From Hemibagrus wyckioides (lineage: Eukaryota > Chordata > Actinopteri > Siluriformes > Bagridae), in the NCBI RefSeq assembly GCF_019097595.1, contig NC_080722.1, positions 22,855,130 to 22,919,129 on the forward strand: a stretch of 64,000 bases of DNA, in the 5' to 3' direction. The number at the start of each line of letters is the position of its first letter. The stretch's first letter is position 1. Position numbers and translations under genes: made by a program. The notes under the pieces were generated by a model. That model was not told the DNA's origin and did not search any database. It saw only the letters and a list, made by a program, of their open reading frames with translations. Below are positions 1 through 12,700 of this stretch, piece by piece.

Positions 1-841
1 ATTTCATATGTCACGGCTCTTTGTCTGGAGTAAAACTGGAAAATACACACTCACCCTTCTACACACACATGGGAGTTTGAAACTCTTGTTTACTTCAGAC
101 CCAGACCTGTTCAACCCCGAGGACCATCAATCCATCATCTCCCTGGTAGGCTAGTAAAGTGTATTTTCTTTTCTTCATCCCAACAGCAGTGTGCGTGTGT
201 GTGTGTGTGTGATTGTGTGCGATGGTAGGCAGATGTCGCCTGGACACCACATGCCCGCAAATAATATCTGACAGAGGAAAGAGCTGTGCTTTCAGCACTT
301 CACATGGTTTCAGCAGGACATCCTAAAACAACACCACTGCAAACATGTGCATGCTCCTACACACCAAAACTGTTTACATCTTAAATCTTATTTATCCAGG
401 AAAATACTGTGTATATTTATGCTTCATTTAATCATTTGCTAGACTTTAACAAGTAAGGCAGATGCGAAATCCATTGTGGGAAAAAATCTTGCTCAAAACC
501 CTACTGTGCCTCTGTAACAGTCCTCGGATTTGACCTCATAACCGTCAGATAGCATTGTGTACAGTAATTGAGCCTAGTCTTACCTCACTGCCAGTGTTGC
601 CAGGATACACTCTGGATTTACCACAACTCTGACCAGGATAATGTGAATAGTGAAGATGCATAAATATCAGATGTGAAATGAAAAACATGCCTTCTGGATT
701 TAAGCGGTATTGAAAATATAACCAAAAGAAAACTTTAGAAACTAAAACATGATCAAACATACACAGGCTGGATGGTTCAACCAAAAACAAATAACAAATG
801 CTACAACAGTGTGTCTGATCTTATTCACAAAGGGCCAGCTT
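1..841. other. Gene-free DNA, distal upstream desert
   Basis: No gene is recognisable. A short (TG)n tract lies at about 189-212. The rest is AT-rich unique-looking sequence. Confidence 0.6.
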
Positions 842-944
842 GGGTTCAGGTTTTCATTCCAATCAAGCTGAAGCCACACCCGAGTCTATTTAACACCAAA
901 GATCAACAGATTGATCTGTATAATTGGAATGAAAACCTGCACCC
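842..944. mobile_element. Short MITE-like element with 22-bp inverted ends
   Basis: The left arm 842-863 (gggttcaggttttcattcc...) and right arm 923-944 are inverted copies with one mismatch over 22 bases, enclosing about 60 bases. It has no coding capacity and I could not define a target duplication. It is a non-autonomous element or folded repeat. Confidence 0.6.
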
Positions 945-964
945 TGAATCTTGAAAGCATAATC

Positions 965-1180
965 AGCTCAGACACCATACAGCAGCAGGCCAGTGTGGGT
1001 GCAAGAGTTGCACTCTTTTTCGGAGGAAATGGTGAACTCTGGGTGTGAGAGGAATACTGGGTGTGAGGCAGGAATAAACACACAGTGGGGAGTAATTTAG
1101 TGTAGCCAAGCCATCTACTGAGGAAAAGTAACCAAGGAACCTAAGTGCAAGATTGAAGAGGAGAACCCACTGCAGCATGA
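965..1180 (-). repeat. Dispersed fish repeat, family R, copy 1
   Basis: Read on the - strand it gives the recurrent order seen in other copies here: ...ctaaattactccc..., then tgtgtg, then attcctgcctcacacccagt. It is truncated and diverged. Related copies lie at about 1.9, 3.2, 4.7, 6.0, 17.7, 35.5, 46.0, 51.1 and 56.9 kb. Confidence 0.5.
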
Positions 1181-1307
1181 GGGTTCTTAATCACTAAGTG
1201 TTTAGATCTTTTTTTTAGCTTAGGGCTTTAAATGTGTTTGAAATTAACATGCTGCTTTAAAAGTTACTCAAAGTGAATCACTCACCACATCATCCCACAT
1301 AAGGGAT

Positions 1308-1500
1308 TGGGTAGCTCAGTGAGAAAGATGTTAGGATCCTAATCCGAATGCTTTGAGTTTAAATCCCAGTACCACCAATCTGCCCCTGCTGGGCCTTTGA
1401 GCAAGGCCCTTAACCATTAATTGATCAGTTGTAAAAATGAGATGAAATTGTAAGTTGGCCTGTATGTGGGTGTCTGCCAAATGGCATGAATTTCAATCAT
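1308..1500 (+). mobile_element. tRNA-like SINE, full-length-like copy
   Basis: Begins with a tRNA-type A-box region (gggtagctcagtgagaaaga) and a B-box-like segment (gtttaaatcccagtacc). The body contains gagcaaggcccttaacc, and the tail (gtctgccaaatggcatgaat) matches the common fish SINE ending. A transcribed Pol III origin is inferred. Confidence 0.65.
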
Positions 1501-1904
1501 CAATCTGAAGTCTATTTTAAAGGCTCTGTTTTTGTATGGATGGCAATCATCCATAGTACCATTCATCTTTAATCAGGTTATTCACCCAGGCTCATTAGCA
1601 TTGTTCCAGTCCAAATTGCTGAGAAAGTGTGCTGCAGAAAAAAACAAAACCGTTGAAGAGTACATTTTCATGACCTCATAACCATTCTGCATTGTTAATT
1701 GAAATGTAAGGGCATGTTGAATGGATGAGCTCCTAAACTGCATACTTCCATATGTCAAACCGTATCTGTTGGTTGAATAAGTGATGAACTATGAGCTATT
1801 TTGCAGGATTCCCCTATGAATTTTTGTATGTGTGGGCTCGTTCATTTGTATTGTCGCTAATTATCCATCTCTCCATCTATTTATCCATTTTCTGTAGCAT
1901 TTAT

Positions 1905-2150
1905 GCTACACAGGGCCATGGGGATCCTGAATTCTCTCCTGGAGACTCAGAGCAAAAGTGCAGAGCACCCTGAATTCCTGCTGGGTACAATCACAGAATC
2001 TGTACAGATATTTTTTTAGAGATTTCAGGCAGCCTGAAAGCATGTCCATAGATGATGGAGGAGTACCCCTGAAGCACGGCAAAGAGGCCACAGGTGGGAA
2101 TCGAACCGCCAATCCTGGAGGTGCAAAGCAAATGTGCATCAGTAAGTAAC
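1905..2150 (-). repeat. Dispersed fish repeat, family R, copy 2 (head part)
   Basis: On the - strand it reads gcacctccaggattggcggttcgattcccacc followed by degenerate cctc-rich sequence. The ggttcgattccc block resembles a tRNA B box, suggesting that family R has a tRNA-like head. Confidence 0.5.
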
Positions 2151-3244
2151 TAACTGGAGTTAGTTACCATCCTGAAGATACAGAAGAAGCACAAAATACA
2201 CTTCCTTTATCCTCCCAAGGTAAACAATCTTTATAGACTCTTACAAAGCACTGGTACTGGAGACTCCTCGCATAGATGTTAAACATTGCCTCAAACAATT
2301 ACACATGTATATAAATAACTAATTAAAAGTTTGATTAGATGATTATGATATTATTATATGAGTGGAGCATACTCCATAAGTCCCTATGAAAGAGCTGTTA
2401 CTATGGAAACAGAAATACATTAGAATGAGTGTCCAACACCACAGAGCCCTCAACAACATTCTACATTAGAATAATACCAACAACTAAATCTCTGAGCCCA
2501 TGACCGACACTCTTCACAAAAGCCTAACATAACATAGCTTAATGTGCACATAATTCCGGTCAGGTTTGATGACTGCTGCATGCATGGGTGCATCTCAGCC
2601 AGGTCTGCTCAGTGTACCTGATCTCTGAAGGCCATGTGGATGTGGCAGTGTTTAGTCTTTCAGAGTCATGGGTTTCCACAAAGTTAATTACAATTATTGA
2701 TGAAGGAGACCTGGTGCTATCGATCATGATGAGTATGTTCATTTGTGTATCCCTTGGTTAATTAAAAATGCACCCATGTGTTGAGCGCAGTGGTGTGCCC
2801 ACTCAACACTACACAGAGATCATACTGAAAAAAAATTCTGAACCTGTACTATTCTTCTTTTTGTATTTTTTTACCTTAAGTTATAAATTAGAGCGTTGGA
2901 GTGAGGACAGTTTCATGGCATCATTCACGCTCAATTTCCAACTGTGGCTTGCTTTTTGATTATGGTTGTAAATCTCTTGGTCTGGGTTGGACAGTACGTT
3001 CTCTCTTTGGTTATACTTTACTAGTTTTCCTGCGTTTTTTATTTTATTTTCCAGACCCTTGTGTGTTATGATTGCTCACAGCAACACTCAATTCATTTAG
3101 ACTGCAACGGTAACAGTGAGGTTACTGGGAGCTAGAATTACATATTAACCATATTCATACAGGATGAAAAAACTTGAAACAACTAGACCCCAACAAGATT
3201 CAGTTCATTTAATTTAATGGCAACAGCTTTTAATTTTGGGTGGC
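2151..3244. other. Gene-free DNA
   Basis: AT-rich sequence with short open frames only. I see no conserved coding pattern, repeat or strong motif cluster. Confidence 0.5.
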
Positions 3245-3540
3245 AAGGGTCCTGCAAAGGTCCTGGGTTCAATCAAGAGCTGAGGTTACGTCTGTGTGGA
3301 GTTTTCCCCATGCACGTTCTCCCCATGTCCATCTGGGTTTCTTCTGGGTTCTCTGGTTTCCTTTCACTGTTAAAAAACAAACAGGTAGGTAAATTAGCTA
3401 TGCTAAATTAGCTATGCTAAATTGCCCCTTAGTGGGAGTTGCATATTCATTGTGCTGGACTGGCGTCCTCTCTGGAGTAAGTTTGTCTACCTTACTTAAC
3501 CCTGACCTCGACCCTGATCAGGATTTGTTTCTTTTGCTAA
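3245..3540 (+). repeat. Dispersed fish repeat, family R, copy 3
   Basis: Contains the diagnostic run of blocks: gtgtggagttttccccatgcacgttctccccatg, tgggtttcttctgggttctctggtttcc, a duplicated tagctatgctaaatt, and tggactggcgtcctctc. This is the clearest copy in the window. Confidence 0.6.
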
Positions 3541-4659
3541 ACATTTCTCATTATATATAATAAAAAATGAGTCCACCAATATTCCATCATAACAGATAAA
3601 AGATATTCAGTATTTCTAACATCAAGATGGATTCCTCCATACAGATTCTAGCAAATAATCCTGATATGATGCTTAGATGTTTAGACAGTTTTCAGGTAAT
3701 TACTGCTGGATGCTAGATAAAGGGAAGCTTGGGTTAACTTATAAGAAGGCCCTTGATTAGAGAAGAACAAAATAACAGGAAAAAAACATGGGCTTACCAT
3801 TTGGCTGTATTCCCTATACCAAAAAACCTTCGGCAACTTTTGTGTTTAGGTCATTTCCACTTGCAAGAATCCCATCATAGACATGGCTACATATATCCTG
3901 AAAATAATTCACATGCATTCTCCTTCACAGTTCGACTCAAACCCTTGTCTATCACAATTTCTGCCTAAACTTTTCAATGTAATAGTATACATTTCTATAG
4001 AAAGAAAATTCACAGTCAGTAAACACTGGTTTAATCAGTGTGGGGTGCAGATAATTTATCTGATAGCGATAGTCTGATCACACAGCATAGTGCTGTGTAC
4101 CTAAAAGTAGAATATTTGTGTGTGTGCAGGATTGCAACCTGAGACCTCTTGCACCATAAGTAAGAAACAAACGCCTAGACCAACAAGTCCCACTGGATGC
4201 ACAGTGACCTGTCTGGCTTGATGGTTCACATTCATAACTTCCAGTGATCCATATTTATTTACATTTCTTTCCCCTGAAACTCCACAATCAATTTCTTGGC
4301 CCGGTGTTACCATCCAGACAGACCAACATCCCTCTTCCCTAGAACTTCAACATGATCAGAGGATAATGAAATAACTGCAAAACAATAACAAATAATCTGC
4401 AGCATGTACTCTTGCATAGCACATGGTTCTTTTTGTGAACTTCTCACCCTTCTGGCTAGTGAGATCCACTACACCACAGCAAAAACTGTCATCTGGTAAG
4501 CGTCATCAGGATAACATGCAGATGAATTTCCACTTCATTTACTCAGGCCAACTAACCTCTAGGTGCTCTGTACTTGTACAGACCTACAGCATTCTTTCAC
4601 AACAATTGTTTTGTTAAAGGCAAAGTGTGCACTTCTGTGAGGAGCCCAAATCTGGAGTC

Positions 4660-4870
4660 AATCTTAGGATACTTGAGGCACAAGGCAGGGGACACCCTGG
4701 ATGGGGTGCCAACCCATCTCAGAGCACAATCACACACACTATGGGCAATTTTCCAAACTGGAATAATCAGAGGAAACTCTCAGAGCACATGGATGCAAGC
4801 ATGCAAACTCTGGGTGGAGGCAGGAAACAAACCCCCAACCCCAGAGGTGCAAGACCTATGTGCTAACCAA
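4660..4870 (-). repeat. Dispersed fish repeat, family R, copy 4
   Basis: The - strand reads tttgcatgcttgcatccatgtgc, gagagtttcctctga and ggttggcaccccatcc, the same block order as copy 3. Confidence 0.5.
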
Positions 4871-6009
4871 TAAGATACCATAATCACCAGCTCACAGCAC
4901 CACTTAATCAAAGGAACCAACCAGGAATCACTAGAGTTCCTCCCAGTTTTGTTGGAACCGATGAAGCAAATCAATTTCAAAACCAACAGTTTCCTCTACA
5001 TTGTTTGTGATTTTGAAAGCTTCTGGTAAATATGGACCCAGGTGTGCAACTATTACATGTATTATTCAGCATTATTCAGCTTTATTCCGTATTCCTGCAG
5101 CTGCAGATGGTATGAAGAAGTTAAGATCAACACTACTTTTGGAGTACTATTGATGTGTTCTTTGACACTGAGTAAACTAAACCCAACAGCTTAATGCTCT
5201 TCTCCTGGGAGATTTATAAAAAACAAATTAAACCATTGTAACATGAGCTCTCTTTATTTTTGTGTAATACAGAACCATATGTTTTTTAAGGCCACAATTT
5301 TATAGGTTTCTTATACATGCTAAAAACACTATATATTTTAATAGCACTTCCTGCCACAGCTTTTGTAAGAAATGAAAGTAGCCTGGCTGGCCTGGTATGT
5401 CCTTCTCACTGCTTAAACATATATACTTCTAGGAACAGGTGCTTTCAGAGTCTTGGCTTCTCATCACCACCATTTGCTAGCAATTAAGTGTAATATGGGG
5501 TGTCAGAGCAACAGCACAGCATTTCTAGATATCTAGAGTTTAGTGTTTGTTTTAGAGATTCATTCTGGCACGAGGGTTTTTAGATTTTAGGCTCCAAGTG
5601 AAAACAGAGGAAAGAACTCATTATAGCAGTGGTTTCGCTAAAGCATTAAAACCACCTATGTTAATAGCTTGTATGGAGTGAAAAGCCTTCAGTAATTAAG
5701 GAATAACTGAGAAGTATTTTTGTGTAAGTAGAGTTTGTATTTATAATACATGTGACAGCCCTGCGATTTTTAACTCATGTCAGTATTGCAAAAATCTTAA
5801 CTGCTTTAGATATCACAACATAACAAGCTGCTTTACCACAAGGTGGACTTCCTCAACCTCAGGCACTTTGCAATTACAGAGCAATCTGGCCTTACAGGTC
5901 TAAGAAATTTCTCAAACTTTACTACATTTCTGGTTCTACAGCAAGGTCTGCAAAAACCTGTCAGGTTTCACAGTGCCTGAATCGGACAAAAATAGAGCCA
6001 GGCTGTAAC
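4871..6009. other. Gene-free DNA
   Basis: No gene, long repeat or clear motif cluster seen. Confidence 0.5.
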
Positions 6010-6310
6010 ATGCATGGGGCATATGTGGTTTAGAGGTCAGCATGCCTGTCTCCCATCTCTGGGGCTGGGGGATCAATTCCCATCTCTAACCTGTGTGCAG
6101 AGTTTGCATTTTCTTCCTGTGCTTTGTGGGTTTCCTCTTATTACTCTGGTTTCCTCCCCCAATCATGTGTTGTATCTATAAATTGGCAATGCTGTGAGAA
6201 TGTGTGTGCGTGATTGTGCCCTATGATGGGTTAACACCATGTCCCCTAAGTCTCCTGGGATTGGCTCCAGGTTCACTGGTACAGCATATGGATGGATGGA
6301 TGGTATGGAA
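6010..6310 (+). repeat. Dispersed fish repeat, family R, copy 5
   Basis: Includes gtgcagagtttgcattttcttcc, gtgggtttcctcttattactctggtttcctcc and gattggctccaggttcac. It ends in a short (GGAT)n run. Confidence 0.55.
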
Positions 6311-6439
6311 ATGCTTGATTTTTTTTATTTACTTATTAATCTTACCTAGTTTCCTTCAAAGAGCAAGTTGGGGAAAGGAGCTAATGAAACATGGTAATAA
6401 AAACAACCTAACTATGTCTGAAACCTGGCAATCACATGT

Positions 6440-6550
6440 GGGAAACAGTAACTCGGTGTTTAAGGTGCTGGACTGCTATTTAAATGGTTGTGAGTTCAAA
6501 TCCCAGGACCACCAATCTGCCACTGCTGGACCCTTGAGCAAATTTATTTG
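6440..6550 (+). mobile_element. tRNA-like SINE, 5' fragment
   Basis: The segment gagttcaaatcccaggacc and the following accaatctgccactgctgg...cccttgagcaa match the SINE at 1308-1500. The copy is truncated after that block. Confidence 0.55.
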
Positions 6551-6718
6551 AAATTTCACCTTGTGAAGAAGTTTACCCAAACAGCCTCAGAAAATCTGCA
6601 TGTCATGCTTCACACCACACCCACATTTAATTTACACAGGATTGCAGGAGTTTTGTAAACCTGATAGTTCTGTTCTGTCTAAAAACAGGCAAATGTACAC
6701 TGGACTCCCTTGGCAATC

Positions 6719-6733
6719 ATCACACACACACAC

Positions 6734-6769
<36 letters not shown>
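6719..6769. repeat. (CA)n microsatellite
   Basis: About 50 bases of CA with one interruption (cgca). Confidence 0.95.
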
Positions 6770-6771
<2 letters not shown>

Positions 6772-9700
6772 CAACAAAGCAAAGTGCAGTGTTTCCAAAC
6801 ACTTTTCTTTGCTCATCTTTCCTGTTCACCTCTGCTGAGTCACATATGGATCTCATCTCTGCTCCTGCAATTCAGTAAGGCTTTGTAATGTAAATAGTGC
6901 CGTGTGTGGAATGCATGGATTAAGGTGCTTGGAGATTAATTCCAGAGAGCGGACCCCACAAAGATAGATTAATGCAAACACCAGCCAGGAGTAATGCCTT
7001 ACACCAGGTTTTTCACAAAAAAATCTTGTATTCTATCATACCTTAGTATTATTTCTACATACTATACATTTGTAAATTCAAATATATTATACTGTATATC
7101 ATATATATCATAATTGCATTTGCATACATCATAAAGCACACATCTATTATCAGTCATACATGATTTTTTGAAATATGACAGAAGCAATCTTGCAGGAAAA
7201 GGCCACTTTAAAGATGGACCGAACTCATATGGACCACATCACACACACTCTGCACACATGCAAGATATCTATTATATCTGACATCAACATAGTGCAGGAT
7301 GAACAGAAACCTGTTCCCTATTATACTTTATCCGTCATGGCAGCAGTCATCCACCAGCCACACACACACGTCCAGTGACGTCATCCAGTCGAACATAAAA
7401 TATAATCAGCGACTGACTTATCACAGTCACCATGAACATGATGACAACAGCGTTAGAACATCAACTCGAAGGTAGGAGCTTTAGCAAAGCCAGTTCACAT
7501 CTGGCTCAAGGATGGCTCCGAATATAATTCAAATATACTGCAAGTGTTTTTATTTTATGACAGCAATAGCATTCTGTAAATGGAAATTAGGTCTTGCTTA
7601 TGAAAAGCGGATAGCACTCCTCCAATGCGACACCCAGTTCACAATGCAGCCAGGGAGATAAAATGATGCCAGGGGATCTACCACTTCTCACAGCCACCCA
7701 GCTAGCAGCATTTCTACGCCACACACAGCAACCAATTATGATTCTAGCCTGCTTTGTGTTGTAGCCAGCAATCATATTGTATTTAAATATAAACAGAGGA
7801 GCCAAAGAGGATTGACAACATTTGGCGCACCACAAGCTGTAGATGATGTGTAGCCTCCATGGACAAAAGAGCTAGACTAAGTGGGTTCTAGCTAACTAAA
7901 GAATGCTTGTGAGATCAGGAGATGAACTGAAGCATGGTCCGTGAAGTCCCTGGTGGAACTTGATGGCAGTGATCAGCTCAGCGAAGAACAGGAATAATCT
8001 CACTAATATACTGTTGACTTATGACTTTAAAAGCTTCTGAAAATCAGAAATATTGTCCTGTGCTCATGCCAGGGCTTTTATCTCATCCTTTCAACAAGTA
8101 CTGTCTTTACATTTCTATACCTGTATGCTGTAATGAATGCCTATTTTTGAGTCTGCTTTCTTGTAAAGATTCTTCCTGATATCACCTAAGAAAGTTTTTC
8201 TTCACCATTGTCACTTCTGGATTTCTGGAAAAGCTGCTCTATGACAGCATATATTATTAGACAAATAAAACTTTTCATTAGAATGAAAAAAAGACTTGAC
8301 TTTTTATACCATAATGTGGTATACAGTGATAGGACAAAGGACTCCAAGCACACAGTAGATGCTTGAAGTGTGCCAGATGAGATAGAAGACAGAAATTATT
8401 TACATAAATTTAAATCATTAAAAGATGACGAATATTTTATTACACAAATTTATTCTGGAGGCAAACCAACCCAAGAACATGCCACTGAATACCTCACACT
8501 GACTGCAGAATTGGCCCATGCAGACTTCATAATAATGTTTACAAGAAAGTCTTGTTTACTCTCCCCAGAGCCCAGATTGAGTCCAGACTAAAGCTCAGAG
8601 GAGGTGAAAGAGATAAAATGGAAGCAACTGGTGAAGTAAAGGAAACGCCTTTAACAGTTCAACAGTGTTTGTATTGTGTGCTGTCTTGCATGTAAATTGC
8701 TTCAGATTAAAAACAATGAGTAAATGAATAAATGGAGGGAGAGTTTCAGAGTAGTCACGTTTTTACAGAGGAGTCCAGCAAATGTTTCCATCCAAAATAA
8801 ATAAAGGAGATGAATTTACTGTATGGGCCTCTGTTTCAGTTCAAAAAGCAGGTCCTTGGTGTGTATGTGCACTGATCATCGCTATTCTTCATTAACTAAC
8901 TGACGAGAGATCAGAGAAAGTGCCGGAGACAGAGCAAGCTCTCGTTTCTAACGGCTCCCCAGTGAGGGATTCTGCAGCAGGAAAGGGAAAGTCAGAAGCA
9001 GTCAATTATGGTACATTACATCTTCTCAACACTGTACCAGACAAGAAGTCTAGCAAACAGTCAATACAAATTTTTCTGGTTATATTACAATTTGGTGCAA
9101 TAAAAAATTAACAGCAACACTTAAAAGATATAACAAAAAATGAATTAAAGTATTTGAACTAATACTTATTTAAGTATTATAAACTTATGAAGAGCTAACC
9201 CTAACACTGAATCTTATGAATTCAGCCATGAATGTTAGCATGTGTGTTGGTTAATGTATTAATTGCCATGTAGGAATAAACTAAATTAAACCTGCTCTAA
9301 AAGAAAGAACATGAATGAAATCTGCATCATTTCAAATTGTTTTCTGGATATGTTTGCCATGTGCAGTACAGTTGTGTACAAAAACATCATTGGATGGTAA
9401 TGGATTACTTTCATCATTTATACCGATCCTCCTTATTAAATGTAGGACACACTAAAAAAACACGTCACTTATTATTTTTTAATTTCAACATATTTTATTA
9501 TCCATTTCTCTTCCAATCCCACTGTAGTACTATTATGATTTTTTATAGAGCAAGTTGGTTTAGTTAATTAACACACTTACAATCATAGTAAATATACTAA
9601 CGTTTGTCCATAAATTCACAAGACTCATGCAGTCCTTAAGGTTAGCTCTTTGTTAATTCATGATAGATGCTTTAACTCATCATTAGTTTAAAGTATTTAT

Positions 9701-10320
9701 TCAGGTATTAGTGCAGGATTATTTCTGCACTGTTATTATTATGTGTTGCCAAATGTAATTTACTGCAACTCACTGAAATCAGTGCTAGAATTAGTAAATT
9801 AGCAAACAAAACTTAACATACACAATAGACTTCAAAACCTCTTGAACATTATTGAACACATCTAATGATTATTGGCTTTTAGCTTGAAAGTGCTGTTGTT
9901 GGAGAGCAGAATATTTTGCTCAGGTGGTGAAACCCATAATAATCCACCGGAGCTATGGTTCTGAAAGAGAACACCTATTGTGTTAGTAATTTCGCCCGAT
10001 GACTATTAATGAAAACCATGCTAAGCAAATATTTCAAGTCTTATGTGCCACTTTAGTCCAGCTGCATTATACAACCAGACAGTGGAATTTCAAATAAACA
10101 CAAGGCACTTCCCCACGTCCCTCAAAATCACTTACTACTTAATTTCTGTGTGGAATTTAACACTACAATATCACCGCCTTAATGAAATGTGAGAAATGCT
10201 GGCTAAAGAAAACGTTCCCAATAATTTGCCCTAATGGGTTAATATTTTTCCCCAAGTTCCTTCTTCTGGGCAAGTTTTGTCTTACGTCCAAAGTAATGCA
10301 GATGTTTTATTCCACTAGCA
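6770..10320. other. Gene-free DNA with degenerate repeats
   Basis: No gene found. At 8030-8290 there is a degenerate copy of a fish repeat (family T) whose better copies lie at 29745 and 39770. Around 9180-9660 a gagctaaccctaac block and its inverted partner gttaggTTagctc-type block suggest a decayed inverted-repeat transposon. An open frame at 8370-8591 has no recognisable similarity. Confidence 0.4.
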
Positions 10321-10321
10321 A

Positions 10322-10322
10322 G

Positions 10323-10376
<54 letters not shown>
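10322..10376. repeat. (TA)n microsatellite
   Basis: About 54 bases of uninterrupted AT dinucleotide repeat. Confidence 0.95.
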
Positions 10377-10378
<2 letters not shown>

Positions 10379-10838
10379 TTCAGATGAGCGATGAGCACAG
10401 AAACTGCATCCATGAGACTCCAAGCTCTTACCATTGAGGAATTTTTAAGGTGCTGAAGGAGTTTTATATTAATGCTCTAATTCAAATACTTTACTTACAT
10501 GGGGAGCTGGAAAGTTGGTTGAACATTACAGAAACTGTGGATATCGTGGTGTTTAGTGTGAGGAGATGTTTACTGAGCATTTTTAAAAGAAGTCTCCAGT
10601 GTCAGTGTGTGTAACACTCAGCTGTTCCTGTAAGCTTTCCTTTAAGCTCCACTGGATTATTGGGGCTTTCACAGCACGGCACTAAGTGTTTTATTCCTCA
10701 CTTATTTCATTCCCGATCTAGCAGTGTGGTCCACTGCTCCAGCTGTATATCTGATACCAAAAGTCTAGGGAGTGAGATTTTAATCCTTGTTACCCTACCT
10801 ATCTAATCTCAGCCTTCCTGTACGGGTGCACGAAAGGC

Positions 10839-10889
<51 letters not shown>

Positions 10890-10891
10890 AC
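10839..10891. repeat. Compound (CT)n-(CA)n microsatellite
   Basis: About 26 bases of CT directly followed by about 26 bases of CA. Confidence 0.95.
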
Positions 10892-11049
10892 CCTCTTCAT
10901 ATGCTTGCCATTACGTGTTTGAGGTTTGTTATTTTCAATGATGATCATAAACACCATCTGTGTTTAGATGCAGCGCTGTGTTTATTCCAATGATAACTAG
11001 CAGACAAAAGTTAGCATTATGTCAGCAGGTTCCATCACGAGCCATAAAC

Positions 11050-11950
11050 TTTATTGTTAACATTTTTTTTGCCTGAACTATTGCGTTAATGCCTTGTTTG
11101 CTTTGTCTGGCACTCATTTTTCTAATCGGATGAGCCATTTATCAAGTTCAATTCCGTCTACGCTAGAACAGCAAGGCTCCGGTTTTGTACATGGGCCAAA
11201 AGAGATGCTGTCTGTTTTCCTCCTCGGAGAAGACTTTAACCAGACCACCACAACACTGTCGCGAATAAAAGCATAATCGTTACACCTTGCCAACTGGACG
11301 GCTTACTGGGAGAAAAGGATATCGGTAATGGAGACAGAATGTGTTGCACACAGACTGAAAGAAAAGAAAACAAGACAAAAGTGAAATTAACGAGGGATCT
11401 GGGCCACGCGTTATCTTTCATCTGCGTGTGAGGTGTATGCTGAAAGCTCTGCTCTCTCTTTACCACGGCTGGCCCTATTAAGGGCTTTTCAGCTGGAAGT
11501 TGCTGTACTGGACTTTGTCAGCGCAGAGAAAAAGCCTGCTGATAAATGGTGCGTTCGAGATCAGGTTGCCACTCTCTAACTGCTGCCACATGTTTTGTAT
11601 GAATCCAAATGGCCCAAAACCAGAGATATTTGTGTTATTGTTCAGCTCTCTGTTACAGAACTGGGGCTAATGAGAGCAGCGTGTATACCTTTAAGATTAG
11701 ACACTGCTGTCCTCTTGGGCTAAAAATTAATTGCGTAGTATTAATCATGGAGGTTGTCGAAGGGACTAATGGGCCTGTCAGACAGGAACGTATAGAGAAT
11801 AACTCTCACACCAGAACACTGATGAATGAGCTTAGAGGCACAAACATAATAACCCAAAGAGACTCGGTGCGCTCCAGTCTGATTTTGGGAAGCTGAAATT
11901 AAGAGTTTGATTGCTGTTATAATAGGAGCTGACCTGTCCATGTGTGAATG
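11050..11950. promoter_or_regulatory. Candidate sox9 distal regulatory island A
   Basis: About 900 bases of repeat-free DNA with balanced composition and scattered CpGs (for example gtctacgctagaacagcaag, cacaacactgtcgcgaataa, gggccacgcgttatctttca) inside AT-rich repeat-laden DNA, about 41 kb upstream of the sox9 promoter. This texture is typical of conserved non-coding elements. No alignment was possible, so function is inferred. Confidence 0.3.
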
Positions 11951-12359
11951 TTTAAGCCTTTGTGATTATCAAACCGTTCAACAGCTCAGCAGTGCAAACT
12001 TAGCTGGACTTTTCTGAAATGTGACTTACGAGGAACAGGACATCAGGTGATTAATCATTAGACATATTTGCCAAATGTTCACAACAGATCTATCATACTG
12101 TAACATATACAAATACATCGGACTGATAGCTTCTGGGTAATAATTTACACTATATTTACAACATACCTGCATCATTAAGACTCACAGTAGGCAACTTGCA
12201 CCCTGCTGGTCATCCTGCTTTAACTCCTGAAACAGATCTCACTGTCATGCCTACATTACGATGTGTCCACACATGCTCCCTGAGCAGCACATCTTTAAAC
12301 TTGGTTTTTGTGACCTAAACAAGCTAACTACCCTGATACCCTGAACCCTGGTGCATTTG

Positions 12360-12700
12360 TGCACAGCTGGTTGGCCTTGATTTTAGAATCAGATAAAGAG
12401 GGCTTTATTGTGGGCAGGGGGTTTGGAGGGGGAAGCCATCACTATGGCCTTGACTCTGGGTCACTATGAATGGCCATACAGGCCGAACGCCCACGCAGCT
12501 GGGCTGGAAACGTGGAGGAGGACAATGGCACGGAGTGGGCACTTCGCAGCACGAAAAGAGGGCATCTTTGTTAGGCACAGGTGGAGCTTTGTGTGGCCTG
12601 GCTCATTACACATGCATCACGATGGCTTCCTGTCCGAGCGTTGACAAATGATGAAAATGTGGCCAGCCGTCTGCAGAGCACACAGGAGGGTGAGGCTAGA
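12360..12700. promoter_or_regulatory. Candidate sox9 distal regulatory island B with SOX motifs
   Basis: GC-richer, repeat-free DNA with an ACAATGG SOX motif at 12522-12528 and CTTTATTGT (reverse SOX core) at 12403-12411. It also has several GGCC/CCAC blocks. It may be an autoregulated enhancer; evidence is motif and texture only. Confidence 0.3.

Noticed and set aside
8370..8591. 73-codon frame with ordinary composition
   Set aside because: No recognisable domain, no splice partners and no repeat support; could be chance.
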